A DNA stretch of 38,518 bases, taken from NCBI GenBank assembly GCA_023664945.1, contig JAMPER010000008.1:1-38518 (forward strand), written 5' to 3'. The DNA is from Alistipes senegalensis. Its GTDB lineage: Bacteria > Pseudomonadota > Gammaproteobacteria > Burkholderiales > Burkholderiaceae_D. Shown here piece after piece: positions 18,853-27,056 of the stretch. The notes beneath the pieces were generated by a model. The model ran no database searches. It was not told the DNA's origin and saw nothing but the letters and a program-made list of their open reading frames with translations. Numbering within the stretch: position 1 is the stretch's first letter; each line of letters begins with the position of its first letter. A program made the position numbers and the translations under genes.

Positions 18853-19473
18853 ATGAAATTTCTTTTTGATCTTTTTCCGGTGCTGCTCTTTTTTGGTGTG
18901 TTTTCGTGGGCAGGAAAGTCCCCGGAAAAGGCGCAGGCATTGGCAGACAATCTGTTTGCCATGACGGGCCATGCCGGTATGGCGGCGGATGCCGCGCCGA
19001 TCTTGCTGGCTACAGCGGCAGCTATTGCCGCGACGGTGGCGCAGGTTGTTTATCTGAAGTTTGCCCGGAGAAAGGTTGAGCCGATGCTTTGGGTTTCCCT
19101 TGCTGTCATTGTGGTTTTTGGCGGAGCGACTATTTATTTTGCCAGTGAGGATTTCATCAAGTGGAAGCCGACGGTTCTTTATTGGCTGTTCGGTGCGGCG
19201 CTGTTGGTCAGCCGCCTAGCTTTTGGCAAGAATTTGATTCGTGTGATGATGGAAAAACAGGTGCGGCTGCCAGATGCTGTATGGGGCCGACTGAATTATG
19301 CCTGGGCCGTTTTTTTTGCCGTCATGGGTGTTGTGAATCTGTATGTGGCTTTTTGGGGCGGTTTTGCCACATCTACCTGGGTGAGCTTCAAGTTGTTTGG
19401 CGGGGCCGGGCTGATGTTGCTGTTTGTTGTTGGACAGAGTATTTATCTGGCGCGCCATATGCGGGATGTGTGA
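18853..19473 (+). CDS. yciB: Inner-membrane septation protein A (YciB/IspZ family)
   Basis: A 206-residue membrane protein with about five transmembrane helices. It starts [20 protein letters not shown] and has the family segment [20 protein letters not shown] near its middle, then [20 protein letters not shown]. The family affects cell division and envelope integrity, but its biochemical role is not settled. A stretch of about 25 residues after the first helix makes it slightly longer than the E. coli protein (179). A strong terminator follows. Confidence 0.93.
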   Translation: MKFLFDLFPVLLFFGVFSWAGKSPEKAQALADNLFAMTGHAGMAADAAPILLATAAAIAATVAQVVYLKFARRKVEPMLWVSLAVIVVFGGATIYFASEDFIKWKPTVLYWLFGAALLVSRLAFGKNLIRVMMEKQVRLPDAVWGRLNYAWAVFFAVMGVVNLYVAFWGGFATSTWVSFKLFGGAGLMLLFVVGQSIYLARHMRDV

Positions 19474-19496
19474 ACCGGCGTCATGCCGGACTGGAG

Positions 19497-19524
19497 AAAA
19501 AGGCGGCACAGACCGCCTTTTTTG
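19497..19524 (+). terminator. Rho-independent terminator after yciB
   Basis: AAAAGGCGG pairs with CCGCCTTTT around CACAGA, followed by more T. It begins 23 bases after the yciB stop and closes the upstream operon ahead of the flagellar region. Confidence 0.92.
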
Positions 19525-19982
19525 TTGGCATGGGGATAGCGTTTGTTGCATTTTTGATACAGATAAAGAAAATATGTGGCGCTTTAGATGGGCGTCATGA
19601 GGAGAAAAACCGGGGATGCCTCAAGTTTTGGCGAAAGCGGCCGTTAGCGGGGAAGATGGCAGAAAGCGCCTTTGTTTTCTGTTGTTTTTTGTCGGACATG
19701 CTTGTCAGAACAATTGTTTATAGCCGGTGGAAAAAGACGAATCCGGCGAAGTGGTTTTTTCGTTGTTTTCCATTAAGTTATTGAAATATATTGAAATAAA
19801 ATGTGAAGAAAAAGCTGTTTTTGTAGGACAAATTCCTATGTGCCGGCCGGAAAAATCCCGACCCGGCAAACCGTATCTTTCCTATTTCCTCTTGTTCTTC
19901 GGCCATTGCATAATAGGACTATTCGCAGCGGCAATGTGTTAGGAATTGCCGGATCAGGCAAATTTGATATCTGGAGAAGAAG
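19525..19982 (+). promoter_or_regulatory. Long non-coding region controlling flhDC
   Basis: About 460 bases without a supportable gene precede flhD. It includes an AT-rich stretch with a possible promoter (TTAAGT at 19773, TAAAAT at 19797, spacer 18) and a direct repeat TTGAAATA at 19781 and 19791. There is a palindrome AACAATTGTT at 19709, a stem TGCCGG/CCGGCA at 19841-19868, and TTGCC/GGCAA at 19946-19961 in the likely 5' UTR. flhDC promoters usually collect many regulators; which sites act here cannot be told. Confidence 0.5.
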
Positions 19983-20300
19983 ATGAATATCGACAGCATG
20001 ATGTCTGAAATTCGGGAACTGAACCTCAGCTATCTGATGCTCGCCCAGCAGATGATCCGTGCCGACAGGGAGGCTGCGGTTTTTCGCCTTGGCGTCAGCC
20101 TTGAGGTTGCCGAATTGCTGGAAAGCCTTTCCAATGCGCAGCTGTTGAAGCTGGCCTCAACCAATATGATGCTGGCCCGTTTCCGTTTTGACGATGACAT
20201 TATTCTGGGGATGCTGACGGATTACAGCAAGGATGGGGCACAGGCCAAATCCCATGCGGCTATCCTGATGGCTTCACAGCCGGTTGAGCAAATTGCCTGA
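19983..20300 (+). CDS. flhD: Flagellar master regulator subunit FlhD
   Basis: A 105-residue, all-helical protein that joins FlhC in the FlhD4C2 activator of class II flagellar promoters. It matches the family over its whole length: IRELNLSYLMLAQQMIRADR, then FRLGVSLEVAELLESLS. SD sequence GGAGA lies about ten bases before the ATG. The flhC gene follows after 30 bases. It is the first gene of the flagellar block and has a long upstream control region. Confidence 0.96.
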   Translation: MNIDSMMSEIRELNLSYLMLAQQMIRADREAAVFRLGVSLEVAELLESLSNAQLLKLASTNMMLARFRFDDDIILGMLTDYSKDGAQAKSHAAILMASQPVEQIA

Positions 20301-20330
20301 TCAGGCTGCTGCTGACAGAGGGAGAGTGTG

Positions 20331-20870
20331 ATGTCCAAAAGTCTGTTAAATGACGCCAAAGAACTCCAGCTCGCCATTGATCTGATTCGTCATGGCGCTC
20401 GCCTTCAGCTTCTGGAGCAGGAAACTTCGCTTTCGCGCGAGAGGTTGATCCGGCTGTACAAGGAAATCAAGGGGATGTCGCCGCCGAAGGGCATGTTGCC
20501 ATTTTCGACAGACTGGTTTGTGACATGGCAGCCCAATATTCATTCTTCGCTTTTTATGAATATTTACCGCTATTTGTGTGATCATGCCGGTATGTCCGGT
20601 ATAGCGGCGGTTCTGAAGGCTTACCGCCTGTATCTGGAACAGATGCCGGTTGCAGCGGGAGAGGAGCCGGTTTTGTCTTTGACGCGCGCGTGGCGGCTGA
20701 TCCGCTTTTTTGAAAGCAAAATGCTCCAGATGACGCCATGCACAAAATGCGGCGGTCATTTTGTTACCCATACCTATGACCTGAATGACAAGTTTGTCTG
20801 CGGTCTTTGCAATTTGCCTTCCCGGGCCGGCAAGACTCGCAAGGCTGCGCAGGAACGCCAGGCGGCCTGA
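20331..20870 (+). CDS. flhC: Flagellar master regulator subunit FlhC
   Basis: A 179-residue DNA-binding partner of FlhD. With the ATG at 20331, the zinc cysteines fall at 137, 140, 157 and 160 (CTKCGG and CGLC), the same numbers as in E. coli FlhC. That supports this start over a GTG directly before it. GGGAGAG lies just upstream. N-terminal helices include LIRHGARLQLLEQETSLSRE. Confidence 0.96.
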   Translation: MSKSLLNDAKELQLAIDLIRHGARLQLLEQETSLSRERLIRLYKEIKGMSPPKGMLPFSTDWFVTWQPNIHSSLFMNIYRYLCDHAGMSGIAAVLKAYRLYLEQMPVAAGEEPVLSLTRAWRLIRFFESKMLQMTPCTKCGGHFVTHTYDLNDKFVCGLCNLPSRAGKTRKAAQERQAA

Positions 20871-20903
20871 TTTGCCGGACGGCGAATTCATACAGCAGGA
20901 GGC

Positions 20904-21707
20904 ATGACGGGCGAAAGGGAAAACCGGCAGGGCGGCAATCGTTATCTGCCGGGGTTTTCTGCACCGATTCAGGCGCTGCTTATTCAGCTGGTTTCATTTT
21001 TCCTGGTTTTTTTTCTCTTGCATCTTCTGTTCCGGTTTGTTGGCTGGGCGGCCAATACGCTGGTTTTTGGTTTGCTTCAGGGAGGGCTGGCAGCACTTAT
21101 TTCCCATGTGCGCGGTATGCGGCGCTGGTGGCTGCCGATCCAGTTTGTTTTTCCTTTGGCAATGTTTCTGCTTTTGGCCTTGCAGGTTTCTCCTGCCTGG
21201 TATCTGGGTGCATTTTTTATTTTGTTGCTGCTTTTCTGGGGGGCAGTGGTAACGCGCGTGCCGCTTTATCTTTCCGGGCGCGCAGCCTGGGATGCTGTGC
21301 TGGATACCTTGCCCAAGGCGCGCCCGCTCAGCATCATTGATATTGGCAGCGGACTGGGCGGACTGGTGTTTTATCTGGCTTCAAAACGGCCTGACTGCGT
21401 TGTTGAGGGGATTGAGATTTCGCCTTTTTTGTGGGGGGTAAGCCGTATCCGGCAAAAGCTTTCGGCAAGTAAAGCCCGTTTTATACCCGGCAATTACGAG
21501 CGGCTGGATCTGGGCGGATATGATGTGGTGTTTGCTTATCTTTCGCCGCTTGTTATGGATGGCTTGTGGATGAAAGCGGCAGCCGAGATGCGGCCCGGTT
21601 CGCTGCTGTTGAGTTTTGAATTTGCTGTGGAGGATGTGGAGCCGGATATTCGGGTCGCTGTGGGAAACCGGGTTTTGTTTGGCTGGATAATGGGGGAAAA
21701 GCCATGA
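20904..21707 (+). CDS. Membrane-anchored SAM-dependent methyltransferase, function unknown
   Basis: A 267-residue protein with about four N-terminal membrane helices (roughly 22-46, 47-68, 79-95, 97-117) and a short class I methyltransferase domain. The SAM-binding loop is SIIDIGSGLGGLVFYLA (143-159) and the acidic end of strand 2 is in VEGIEIS (Glu171). Motif IV reads DVVFAYLSP rather than a DPPY type, which argues against an N6-adenine methylase. It lies 33 bases after flhC and ahead of motA, so it is likely expressed with flagellar genes. Substrate unknown; a flagellar, lipid or envelope target is a guess. Confidence 0.75.
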   Translation: MTGERENRQGGNRYLPGFSAPIQALLIQLVSFFLVFFLLHLLFRFVGWAANTLVFGLLQGGLAALISHVRGMRRWWLPIQFVFPLAMFLLLALQVSPAWYLGAFFILLLLFWGAVVTRVPLYLSGRAAWDAVLDTLPKARPLSIIDIGSGLGGLVFYLASKRPDCVVEGIEISPFLWGVSRIRQKLSASKARFIPGNYERLDLGGYDVVFAYLSPLVMDGLWMKAAAEMRPGSLLLSFEFAVEDVEPDIRVAVGNRVLFGWIMGEKP

Positions 21708-21779
21708 TTTCAGTTTCAGCTATTTGTCTTTCTCGCATTTTTTCTTAAAATAGAAGATGGTTTCCGGGCAGAAAGGTTT

Positions 21780-21793
21780 TTCCGGCGCCGGAA
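21780..21793. promoter_or_regulatory. 14-base perfect palindrome upstream of motA
   Basis: TTCCGGCGCCGGAA is a perfect palindrome 77 bases ahead of the motA start, in the 162-base gap after the methyltransferase gene. It could be an operator or the stem of a weak terminator, though no T tract follows. Just upstream, TAAAATAG (21746) with CCGGGCAG slightly resembles a sigma-28 site, but the spacing is off by one. Confidence 0.35.
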
Positions 21794-21869
21794 CAGGAAA
21801 AAGAAGGTCTTTTCCCTGGTTGTGTAGCGATGGTTTTCTGAAGCGCCGCCCGTCAAAAAGGAGGGAACG

Positions 21870-22724
21870 TTGTTACTGATTATCGGGTATCTCGTAGTGC
21901 TGGGCTGTGTGCTTGGCGGCTTCCTGATGGCTGGCGGCCATCTCGCCGCGCTGTGGCAGCCCAGTGAACTGATTATTATCGGCGGCGCAGCGCTGGGCGC
22001 TTTTATTGCCTCCAACGGTTCCAAACAGCTCAAGGCGACGTTAAAGGCGCTTCCTACTGTTTTGAAGGGGGCAAAATATACCAAGGCGGTTTACCTGGAA
22101 TTGATGGCGATGCTTTCCGAAGTGCTGGTCAAGGCCAGAAAGGAAGGCATGATGTCAATTGAGGGGGATGTGGAGTCTCCCGACCAAAGCCCTATTTTTT
22201 CCAAATATACCAAGGTGTTGTCTGATCATCATCTGATGGAGTTCATCACGGATTATCTGCGCCTGATGGTGACGGGGAATATGGATGCGACCCAGATTGA
22301 GAACCTGATGGATAACGAGATTGAGACGCATCACCAGGAGGGCCATGTCCCTGTGCATGCGATTTCCCGGATTGCGGACGGTATGCCGGCTTTTGGTATT
22401 GTGGCGGCGGTGATGGGTGTGGTCCATACGATGGAATCGGTTCATCTTCCGCCGGCGGAGCTGGGGATGCTGGTGGCGGCAGCGCTGGTCGGGACGTTTC
22501 TTGGTATTTTGCTTTCGTATGGTTTTATCGGGCCGATTGCCACAGCGCTGGAACAAAAGCTGGATGACTCCAGCAAGATTCTGGAATGTGTGAAAATGAC
22601 GCTTTTGGCCAGCCTGAACGGGTATGCGCCGCAGCTGGCTATTGAGTTTGGGCGGAAGGTGCTGTTTTCAACCGAACGGCCGACTTTCCTGGAGCTGGAA
22701 GAATATATCAAGAATTCCCGCTGA
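21870..22724 (+). CDS. motA: Flagellar stator protein MotA (TTG start)
   Basis: A 284-residue, four-helix inner-membrane protein that with MotB forms the ion-driven stator. The start is TTG at 21870, with AGGAGGG ideally placed 5 bases upstream and no ATG or GTG near. With this start the functional residues fall on the E. coli numbers: Arg90 and Glu98 (RKEGMMSIEGD), which contact FliG, and Pro173 (GMPAFGIVAAVMG). The length is close to the enteric form of about 295, so it is the proton-type MotA. motB follows after 27 bases. Confidence 0.96.
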   Translation: MLLIIGYLVVLGCVLGGFLMAGGHLAALWQPSELIIIGGAALGAFIASNGSKQLKATLKALPTVLKGAKYTKAVYLELMAMLSEVLVKARKEGMMSIEGDVESPDQSPIFSKYTKVLSDHHLMEFITDYLRLMVTGNMDATQIENLMDNEIETHHQEGHVPVHAISRIADGMPAFGIVAAVMGVVHTMESVHLPPAELGMLVAAALVGTFLGILLSYGFIGPIATALEQKLDDSSKILECVKMTLLASLNGYAPQLAIEFGRKVLFSTERPTFLELEEYIKNSR

Positions 22725-22751
22725 TGTCCGGGCGGTTTTTTGGGATGGGTC

Positions 22752-23771
22752 ATGGCTGACGATTTACGGCCGATTGTTATCAAGCGGATCAAGAAAGTCC
22801 AGGGAGGCCACCATGGCGGCGCCTGGAAGATTGCCTTTGCCGATTTCATGACGGCAATGATGGCCTTTTTCCTGATGATGTGGCTGCTGGGGTCTGTCAG
22901 CAAATCCCAGTTAAAAGGGATTTCCGAGTATTTTTCCACGCCGCTCAAGATGGTGTTGTCTGGCGGCCCGGCATTGGGAAATTCCTCCAGTATTGTGCAG
23001 GGGGGCGGAACTGATTTGTCCCGCACGGAAGGCCAGAGCAGCAAGGGCGGCGGCACCAACGGGTTACGGAACCGTCCAAAGGATTTGAAAGCGGCCAAGG
23101 AGGAGCTGGAACGTCTTGAGCTGGAAAAGCTTTCACAGCTGAAGGTGCGGGTTGAATCTTCTATCCAGGGCAGCAGGATGCTCAGGCTGTTTGAAAAGCA
23201 GCTGATGCTGGATTTGACCAGTGAAGGCTTGCAGCTCCAGATTGTGGATGAACAGAACCGCCCGATGTTTGCCCTCTCCAGCGCGGAGCTTCAGCCTTAT
23301 ACGCGGGAGGTGTTGCGCGAAATCGGTATGCTGTTAAATGATGTGCCGAACAAGATCAGTATTTCCGGGCATACGGACGCCAAGCCGTTTGCCGGCGGCG
23401 CAAGAGGCTACAGCAACTGGGAGCTTTCCAGCGACCGCGCCAATGCCTGCCGCAGGGAGCTGGTTGCCGGCGGCATGGACGATTCCAAGGTAGTGAGGGT
23501 TGTCGGGTTGGCGTCTTCTATTTTGCTGGACAAGGAAGACCCGGAAAACCCGGTTAACCGCCGTATCAGTATTGTTGTGATGAACAAGAAGATGGAAGAG
23601 GCGGTGTTGAAAGGGGATGAAGGTGCCGGGACGGTGACGACATCGGAGCTTCAGGAAAAGACGGTGACCACATCGGAACTCCGCGAGAAGACGGTGACGA
23701 CATCGGAACTTCGGGAAAAAATGAAGCAGGGAAAAACTGTAAATGGTGTGAATTTGCTGAAAAACAGGTAG
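22752..23771 (+). CDS. motB: Flagellar stator protein MotB, with a repeated C-terminal tail
   Basis: A 339-residue stator partner of MotA. One membrane helix carries the ion-binding Asp31 (AFADFMTAMMAFFLMMWLLG). A plug/linker region is followed by an OmpA-like peptidoglycan-binding domain (SGHTDAKPF, WELSSDRANACRREL, NPVNRRISIVV). The tail holds three in-frame copies of a 10-residue repeat, TVTTSEL(Q/R)EK, encoded by a 30-bp tandem repeat. The ATG at 22752 is chosen from the family start MADDLRP and a GGGATGGG just upstream. Confidence 0.95.
   Translation: MADDLRPIVIKRIKKVQGGHHGGAWKIAFADFMTAMMAFFLMMWLLGSVSKSQLKGISEYFSTPLKMVLSGGPALGNSSSIVQGGGTDLSRTEGQSSKGGGTNGLRNRPKDLKAAKEELERLELEKLSQLKVRVESSIQGSRMLRLFEKQLMLDLTSEGLQLQIVDEQNRPMFALSSAELQPYTREVLREIGMLLNDVPNKISISGHTDAKPFAGGARGYSNWELSSDRANACRRELVAGGMDDSKVVRVVGLASSILLDKEDPENPVNRRISIVVMNKKMEEAVLKGDEGAGTVTTSELQEKTVTTSELREKTVTTSELREKMKQGKTVNGVNLLKNR
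23631..23720 (+). repeat. Tandem repeat, 3 x 30 bp, within motB
   Basis: Three uninterrupted 30-base units (23631-23660, 23661-23690, 23691-23720), each starting ACGGTGACSACATCGGA. Differences between units are few and mostly synonymous. The unit is a multiple of three, so copy-number change would lengthen or shorten the MotB tail without a frameshift. Confidence 0.95.
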
Positions 23772-23775
23772 CCGG

Positions 23776-24321
23776 ATGAAAAATATGGGTTGGAGAGCAA
23801 GTTTGCAGGAGCTGCTGCAAAATATTGCGGGAAACAGTTCCATTCATCTTTCCGAGATGGAAAGCGATCTTTTGCAAATCAATCTGCTTCTTATGGAAGC
23901 GATCAACAAGTTGGGAACCAATGTGGTTCGGATTGGCCAGGATGTACAGCGTCAGCAGGAGATTGTCAGGCAGCTTGCGGAATCGGAAAATTGTTCGCCT
24001 TTTGCTGTGGAAAAGCTCGATGAGCTTAATCGGGAAATTGATGTGAATGTGGCCTCGGTTATTACAGCCATGCAGTTTCAGGATATGACCAGCCAGCTGC
24101 TTGACGGGGTATTGTCCCGCGTGACGGGATTGCAGGAGATGATTGAAGAGGTGGACAAACTGGCTTCGGAGGTGTCGGGTGCAGAAAGCGAGGGCGATAT
24201 CCAGATGATGGTGCATGCTACCGGGGAGGCAATGACCCAGCGGCGGCATGAACTGGAAGAATTGCATGCCAAGCGGGTATCGCAAAAGCATATGGAATCC
24301 GGCAGTATTGAGCTTTTCTGA
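23776..24321 (+). CDS. CheZ-like protein, candidate CheY-P phosphatase
   Basis: A 181-residue, mostly helical cytoplasmic protein. The segment TAMQFQDMTSQLLDGVLSRV resembles the catalytic helix of CheZ (QDFQDLTGQ in E. coli, with Asp143 and Gln147): here Asp103 and Gln107 keep the D-x3-Q spacing. The C-terminus ends in an acidic-hydrophobic stretch (GSIELF), loosely like the CheY-binding tail of CheZ. It lies between motB and cheY1, and no other cheZ is present in the window. It is 30 or so residues shorter than E. coli CheZ and otherwise diverged. The same QFQDM motif also occurs in some non-CheZ chemotaxis proteins, so the call is an inference. Confidence 0.6.
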   Translation: MKNMGWRASLQELLQNIAGNSSIHLSEMESDLLQINLLLMEAINKLGTNVVRIGQDVQRQQEIVRQLAESENCSPFAVEKLDELNREIDVNVASVITAMQFQDMTSQLLDGVLSRVTGLQEMIEEVDKLASEVSGAESEGDIQMMVHATGEAMTQRRHELEELHAKRVSQKHMESGSIELF

Positions 24322-24407
24322 TTGCCGGGAAAGAGGTGGTTTAAAAACGTGTATTATGATCAAATTGCATTTGAAAAATAGTACGGCGAATACATTCGGG
24401 AGTGAAG

Positions 24408-24773
24408 ATGTCGAAGACGATTCTTGCTGTGGATGATTCCGGTTCATTGCGGCAAATGGTGGTGTTCAGCCTGAAATCTGTGGGATACCAGGTTTCTGAG
24501 GCGGCAGATGGCAAGGAGGCGCTTGAGCTGGCCAAGAAGCAGATTTTTGATCTGGTGTTGACTGACCAGAATATGCCGAGAATGGACGGCCTGACGTTGA
24601 TTAGCTCCTTGAGGACGATGCCCCAATACAGGAAGGTGCCGATTCTGATGCTGACAACGGAATCCAGCGACGAGATGAAGGCGCGCGGCCGGGCCGCTGG
24701 GGCAAACGGCTGGATGGTTAAGCCTTTTGACCCGAAACGGCTGATTGAAGTGGTCAAAAAAGTGCTGGGTTAA
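24408..24773 (+). CDS. cheY: CheY-like response regulator (copy 1, next to cheA)
   Basis: A 121-residue single receiver domain. The acidic pocket is Asp9-Asp10 (AVDDSG), the phosphoacceptor Asp53 (LTDQNMPRMDG), Thr83/Thr84 and Lys105 (MVKPF). It has no output domain. It is less like enteric CheY than the second copy and may act as a phosphate sink or as an adaptor regulator rather than binding the motor. GGGAG before the ATG at 24408 decides the start over a GTG two codons earlier. Confidence 0.92.
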   Translation: MSKTILAVDDSGSLRQMVVFSLKSVGYQVSEAADGKEALELAKKQIFDLVLTDQNMPRMDGLTLISSLRTMPQYRKVPILMLTTESSDEMKARGRAAGANGWMVKPFDPKRLIEVVKKVLG

Positions 24774-24803
24774 GGCTGCCTGTTACAGCGCCGGAGACAG
24801 AAT
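24771..24803 (+). promoter_or_regulatory. Sigma-28-like promoter upstream of cheA
   Basis: TAAGGCTG, an 11-base spacer and GCCGGAGA match the FliA layout TAAAGTTT-N11-GCCGATAA in spacing and in the conserved TAA.G and GCCG cores. The TAA is the cheY1 stop codon. The 15 bases CGCCGGAGACAGAAT (24789-24803) recur exactly upstream of cheB, in the same arrangement. It lies about 80 bases before the cheA start. Confidence 0.5.
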
Positions 24804-24881
24804 GAACCGGCGACCATGCGAAAAAGCGGAGTCTGTGGTGTTTGCTTGTTGTTTTTCGACTGAACGGAAAGGGAATTGATC

Positions 24882-26909
24882 GTGAATATTGATATGAATC
24901 AATTCTATCAAGTTTTTTTCGATGAAACTGAAGAGCTGTTGGCCGAAAAGGAGAGGTTGCTCCTTGGTATCGACCTGGATAATCCGGATGCGGAAGATAT
25001 TGACGCTATTTTCCGGGCTGCCCATTCTATCAAGGGAGGCGCAGCAACATTTGGCCTGACGGACATAGCGGAAGTGACCCATGTGATGGAGTCGCTTTTG
25101 GACGAAATCCGCAAGGGCCACATGAAGCTGACAAGCGAGCATGTTGAGGTTTTCCTGATGGCGAAGGATGTACTGAAAATGCTGCGCGACGGCCATCAGT
25201 ACGGTACGGAAGTGGATCAGGCATCGGTTAAGGAGGTAATGGGACGTCTGGAAGCGCTGGCCCATGCGCATAACGAAGCGACAGGCGGGGGAGATAAATC
25301 GAAGAAAGGCAAGCCAGGCAGCGGGGAAGGGCAAGTACTGTATGAAATTGCCTTGCCTGCCATGGAAGCCGAGCAGCTTGAGGCACTTGTTGGCGAGCTG
25401 GGAACCCTGGGCGAGCTGAAAAGGGAAACGGGCGCAGACGGGCAGACGGTTGTCCGTCTTTCCAGTGCGAAAAAACGGGATGATATTCTTTCGCTCTGCT
25501 CTTTTGTCCTCAACCCGGATGAGGTGGCGATAACGGAGAAGCCGCTTGATGAAGAGGAAGACAACCGTTCGGATGATGAACGCGGTTACGGCTTTTTCGA
25601 CAATATCAGCCTGCCATACCGCCGGGAGGACAATGAAGAGGCCGTGAAAGCGGATGAGGAGGCACAACGGAAAGCAGGGAACAGGGGCGAAGCGGCGAAA
25701 AAGGCTTCCCGCAGCGCTTCTGCCGGTTCTACTTCTATCCGCGTCGGGGTGGACAAGGTTGACCAGCTGATTAACCTGGTTGGCGAACTGGTGATTACGC
25801 AGGCCATGATTGAACAGCAGGCCAGCTCGCTTGACCCGATGGTTTACCAGCGTCTTTTGGACAGCGTCAGCCAGCTTTCACGCAATTCCCGTGATTTGCA
25901 GCAAGCGGTGATGTCCATGCGCATGATGCCGATGGAATATGTCTTTTCGCGTTTCCCGCGGATGGTGCATGACCTTGCCGGCAAACTGGGCAAGAAGGTG
26001 GAACTGGTAACGTCAGGCGCGGCAACGGAACTTGACAAGGGGTTGATTGAACGCATTATTGATCCGCTGACCCACCTGGTGAGAAACAGTGTGGATCATG
26101 GTATTGAGACGCCGGATGTGCGCATTGCCAACGGCAAGAGCGAGGTGGGCAAGATCTTTTTGTCTGCTTCCCATCAGGGCGGCAATATTGTGATTGAGGT
26201 CAATGATGACGGAGCCGGGTTAAATCGCGAAAAGATTTTGGCCAAGGCACAGGAGAACGGGTTGCCTGTTTCTGACAATATGCCGGATTCAGAGGTCTGG
26301 AACCTGATTTTTGCGCCCGGATTCTCAACGGCGGAAGTGGTGACGGATGTGTCCGGCCGCGGTGTGGGCATGGATGTGGTCAAGCGCAATATTACGGAAA
26401 TGGGCGGTTTTGTGGATATCCGTTCTGCCCATGGTATGGGAACCATGCTGTCGGTCTATTTGCCGCTGACACTGGCGATTTTGGACGGCATGTCTATCAG
26501 AAGCGGCGAGGAAATTTATATTTTGCCGCTGGGCCATGTTGTGGAATCGCTCCAGCCGTCGGAGAACGATATCAAGGAAATCAGCGGGCGCGGCAAGGTG
26601 ATCAAGGTGCGCGGGGATTACCTGGCGCTGATATCGCTGGCGGATGTGTTTAATATTGAGCCGCGCGCCAAGAAGCCTTCCGAAGGCATTGTGGTTATTC
26701 TGGAAGCAGATGGCAATCGTGCCGCTCTTTTGGTTGACGAGCTGGTTGGCCAGCAGCAGGTGGTGGTGAAGAATCTGGAAACCAATTACCGGAAGGTGCC
26801 TAATGTTTCTGGCGCCACCATTATGGGAGATGGCGAGGTGGCGCTGATTGTGGATGTGTCAGGGTTGTTGCGGGCCAATGTCCTGAATAGCGATATTGGC
26901 GGTTTCTAG
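24882..26909 (+). CDS. cheA: Chemotaxis histidine kinase CheA
   Basis: A 675-residue kinase that phosphorylates CheY and CheB. With the GTG at 24882 (AAAGGGA seven bases upstream) the phosphoacceptor is His48 (AAHSIKGGAATFG), the same number as in E. coli. Domains: HPt (about 1-105), a P2 response-regulator-binding domain (about 150-220), dimerisation (about 285-350), the ATPase with N box THLVRNSVDHGIE, G1 NDDGAGLN and G2 GRGVGMDVVKRN, then the CheW-like regulatory domain. Unlike many operons, no cheW follows it directly; an EAL-HDOD gene does. Confidence 0.97.
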   Translation: MNIDMNQFYQVFFDETEELLAEKERLLLGIDLDNPDAEDIDAIFRAAHSIKGGAATFGLTDIAEVTHVMESLLDEIRKGHMKLTSEHVEVFLMAKDVLKMLRDGHQYGTEVDQASVKEVMGRLEALAHAHNEATGGGDKSKKGKPGSGEGQVLYEIALPAMEAEQLEALVGELGTLGELKRETGADGQTVVRLSSAKKRDDILSLCSFVLNPDEVAITEKPLDEEEDNRSDDERGYGFFDNISLPYRREDNEEAVKADEEAQRKAGNRGEAAKKASRSASAGSTSIRVGVDKVDQLINLVGELVITQAMIEQQASSLDPMVYQRLLDSVSQLSRNSRDLQQAVMSMRMMPMEYVFSRFPRMVHDLAGKLGKKVELVTSGAATELDKGLIERIIDPLTHLVRNSVDHGIETPDVRIANGKSEVGKIFLSASHQGGNIVIEVNDDGAGLNREKILAKAQENGLPVSDNMPDSEVWNLIFAPGFSTAEVVTDVSGRGVGMDVVKRNITEMGGFVDIRSAHGMGTMLSVYLPLTLAILDGMSIRSGEEIYILPLGHVVESLQPSENDIKEISGRGKVIKVRGDYLALISLADVFNIEPRAKKPSEGIVVILEADGNRAALLVDELVGQQQVVVKNLETNYRKVPNVSGATIMGDGEVALIVDVSGLLRANVLNSDIGGF

Positions 26910-27056
26910 CGGAGCCGCTGCTTTTCCCGTTTGGGTCCTTTGGCTGCCGGCAGGGGTTTTGGGTGGAAAAGGGAAGCAGGGCAGAGGGGTTTTGGGTGCT
27001 TTTATGGTATGCTGGGCTTCTCGTTTTCCTGGGATTACAGATAGTCAGGGTGTCAG

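Noticed and set aside
19161-19784. A + strand frame of 207 codons reaching from yciB into the flhD upstream region.
   Set aside because: It is out of frame with yciB, runs through its terminator hairpin and has no family features; the region past 19524 is treated as non-coding.
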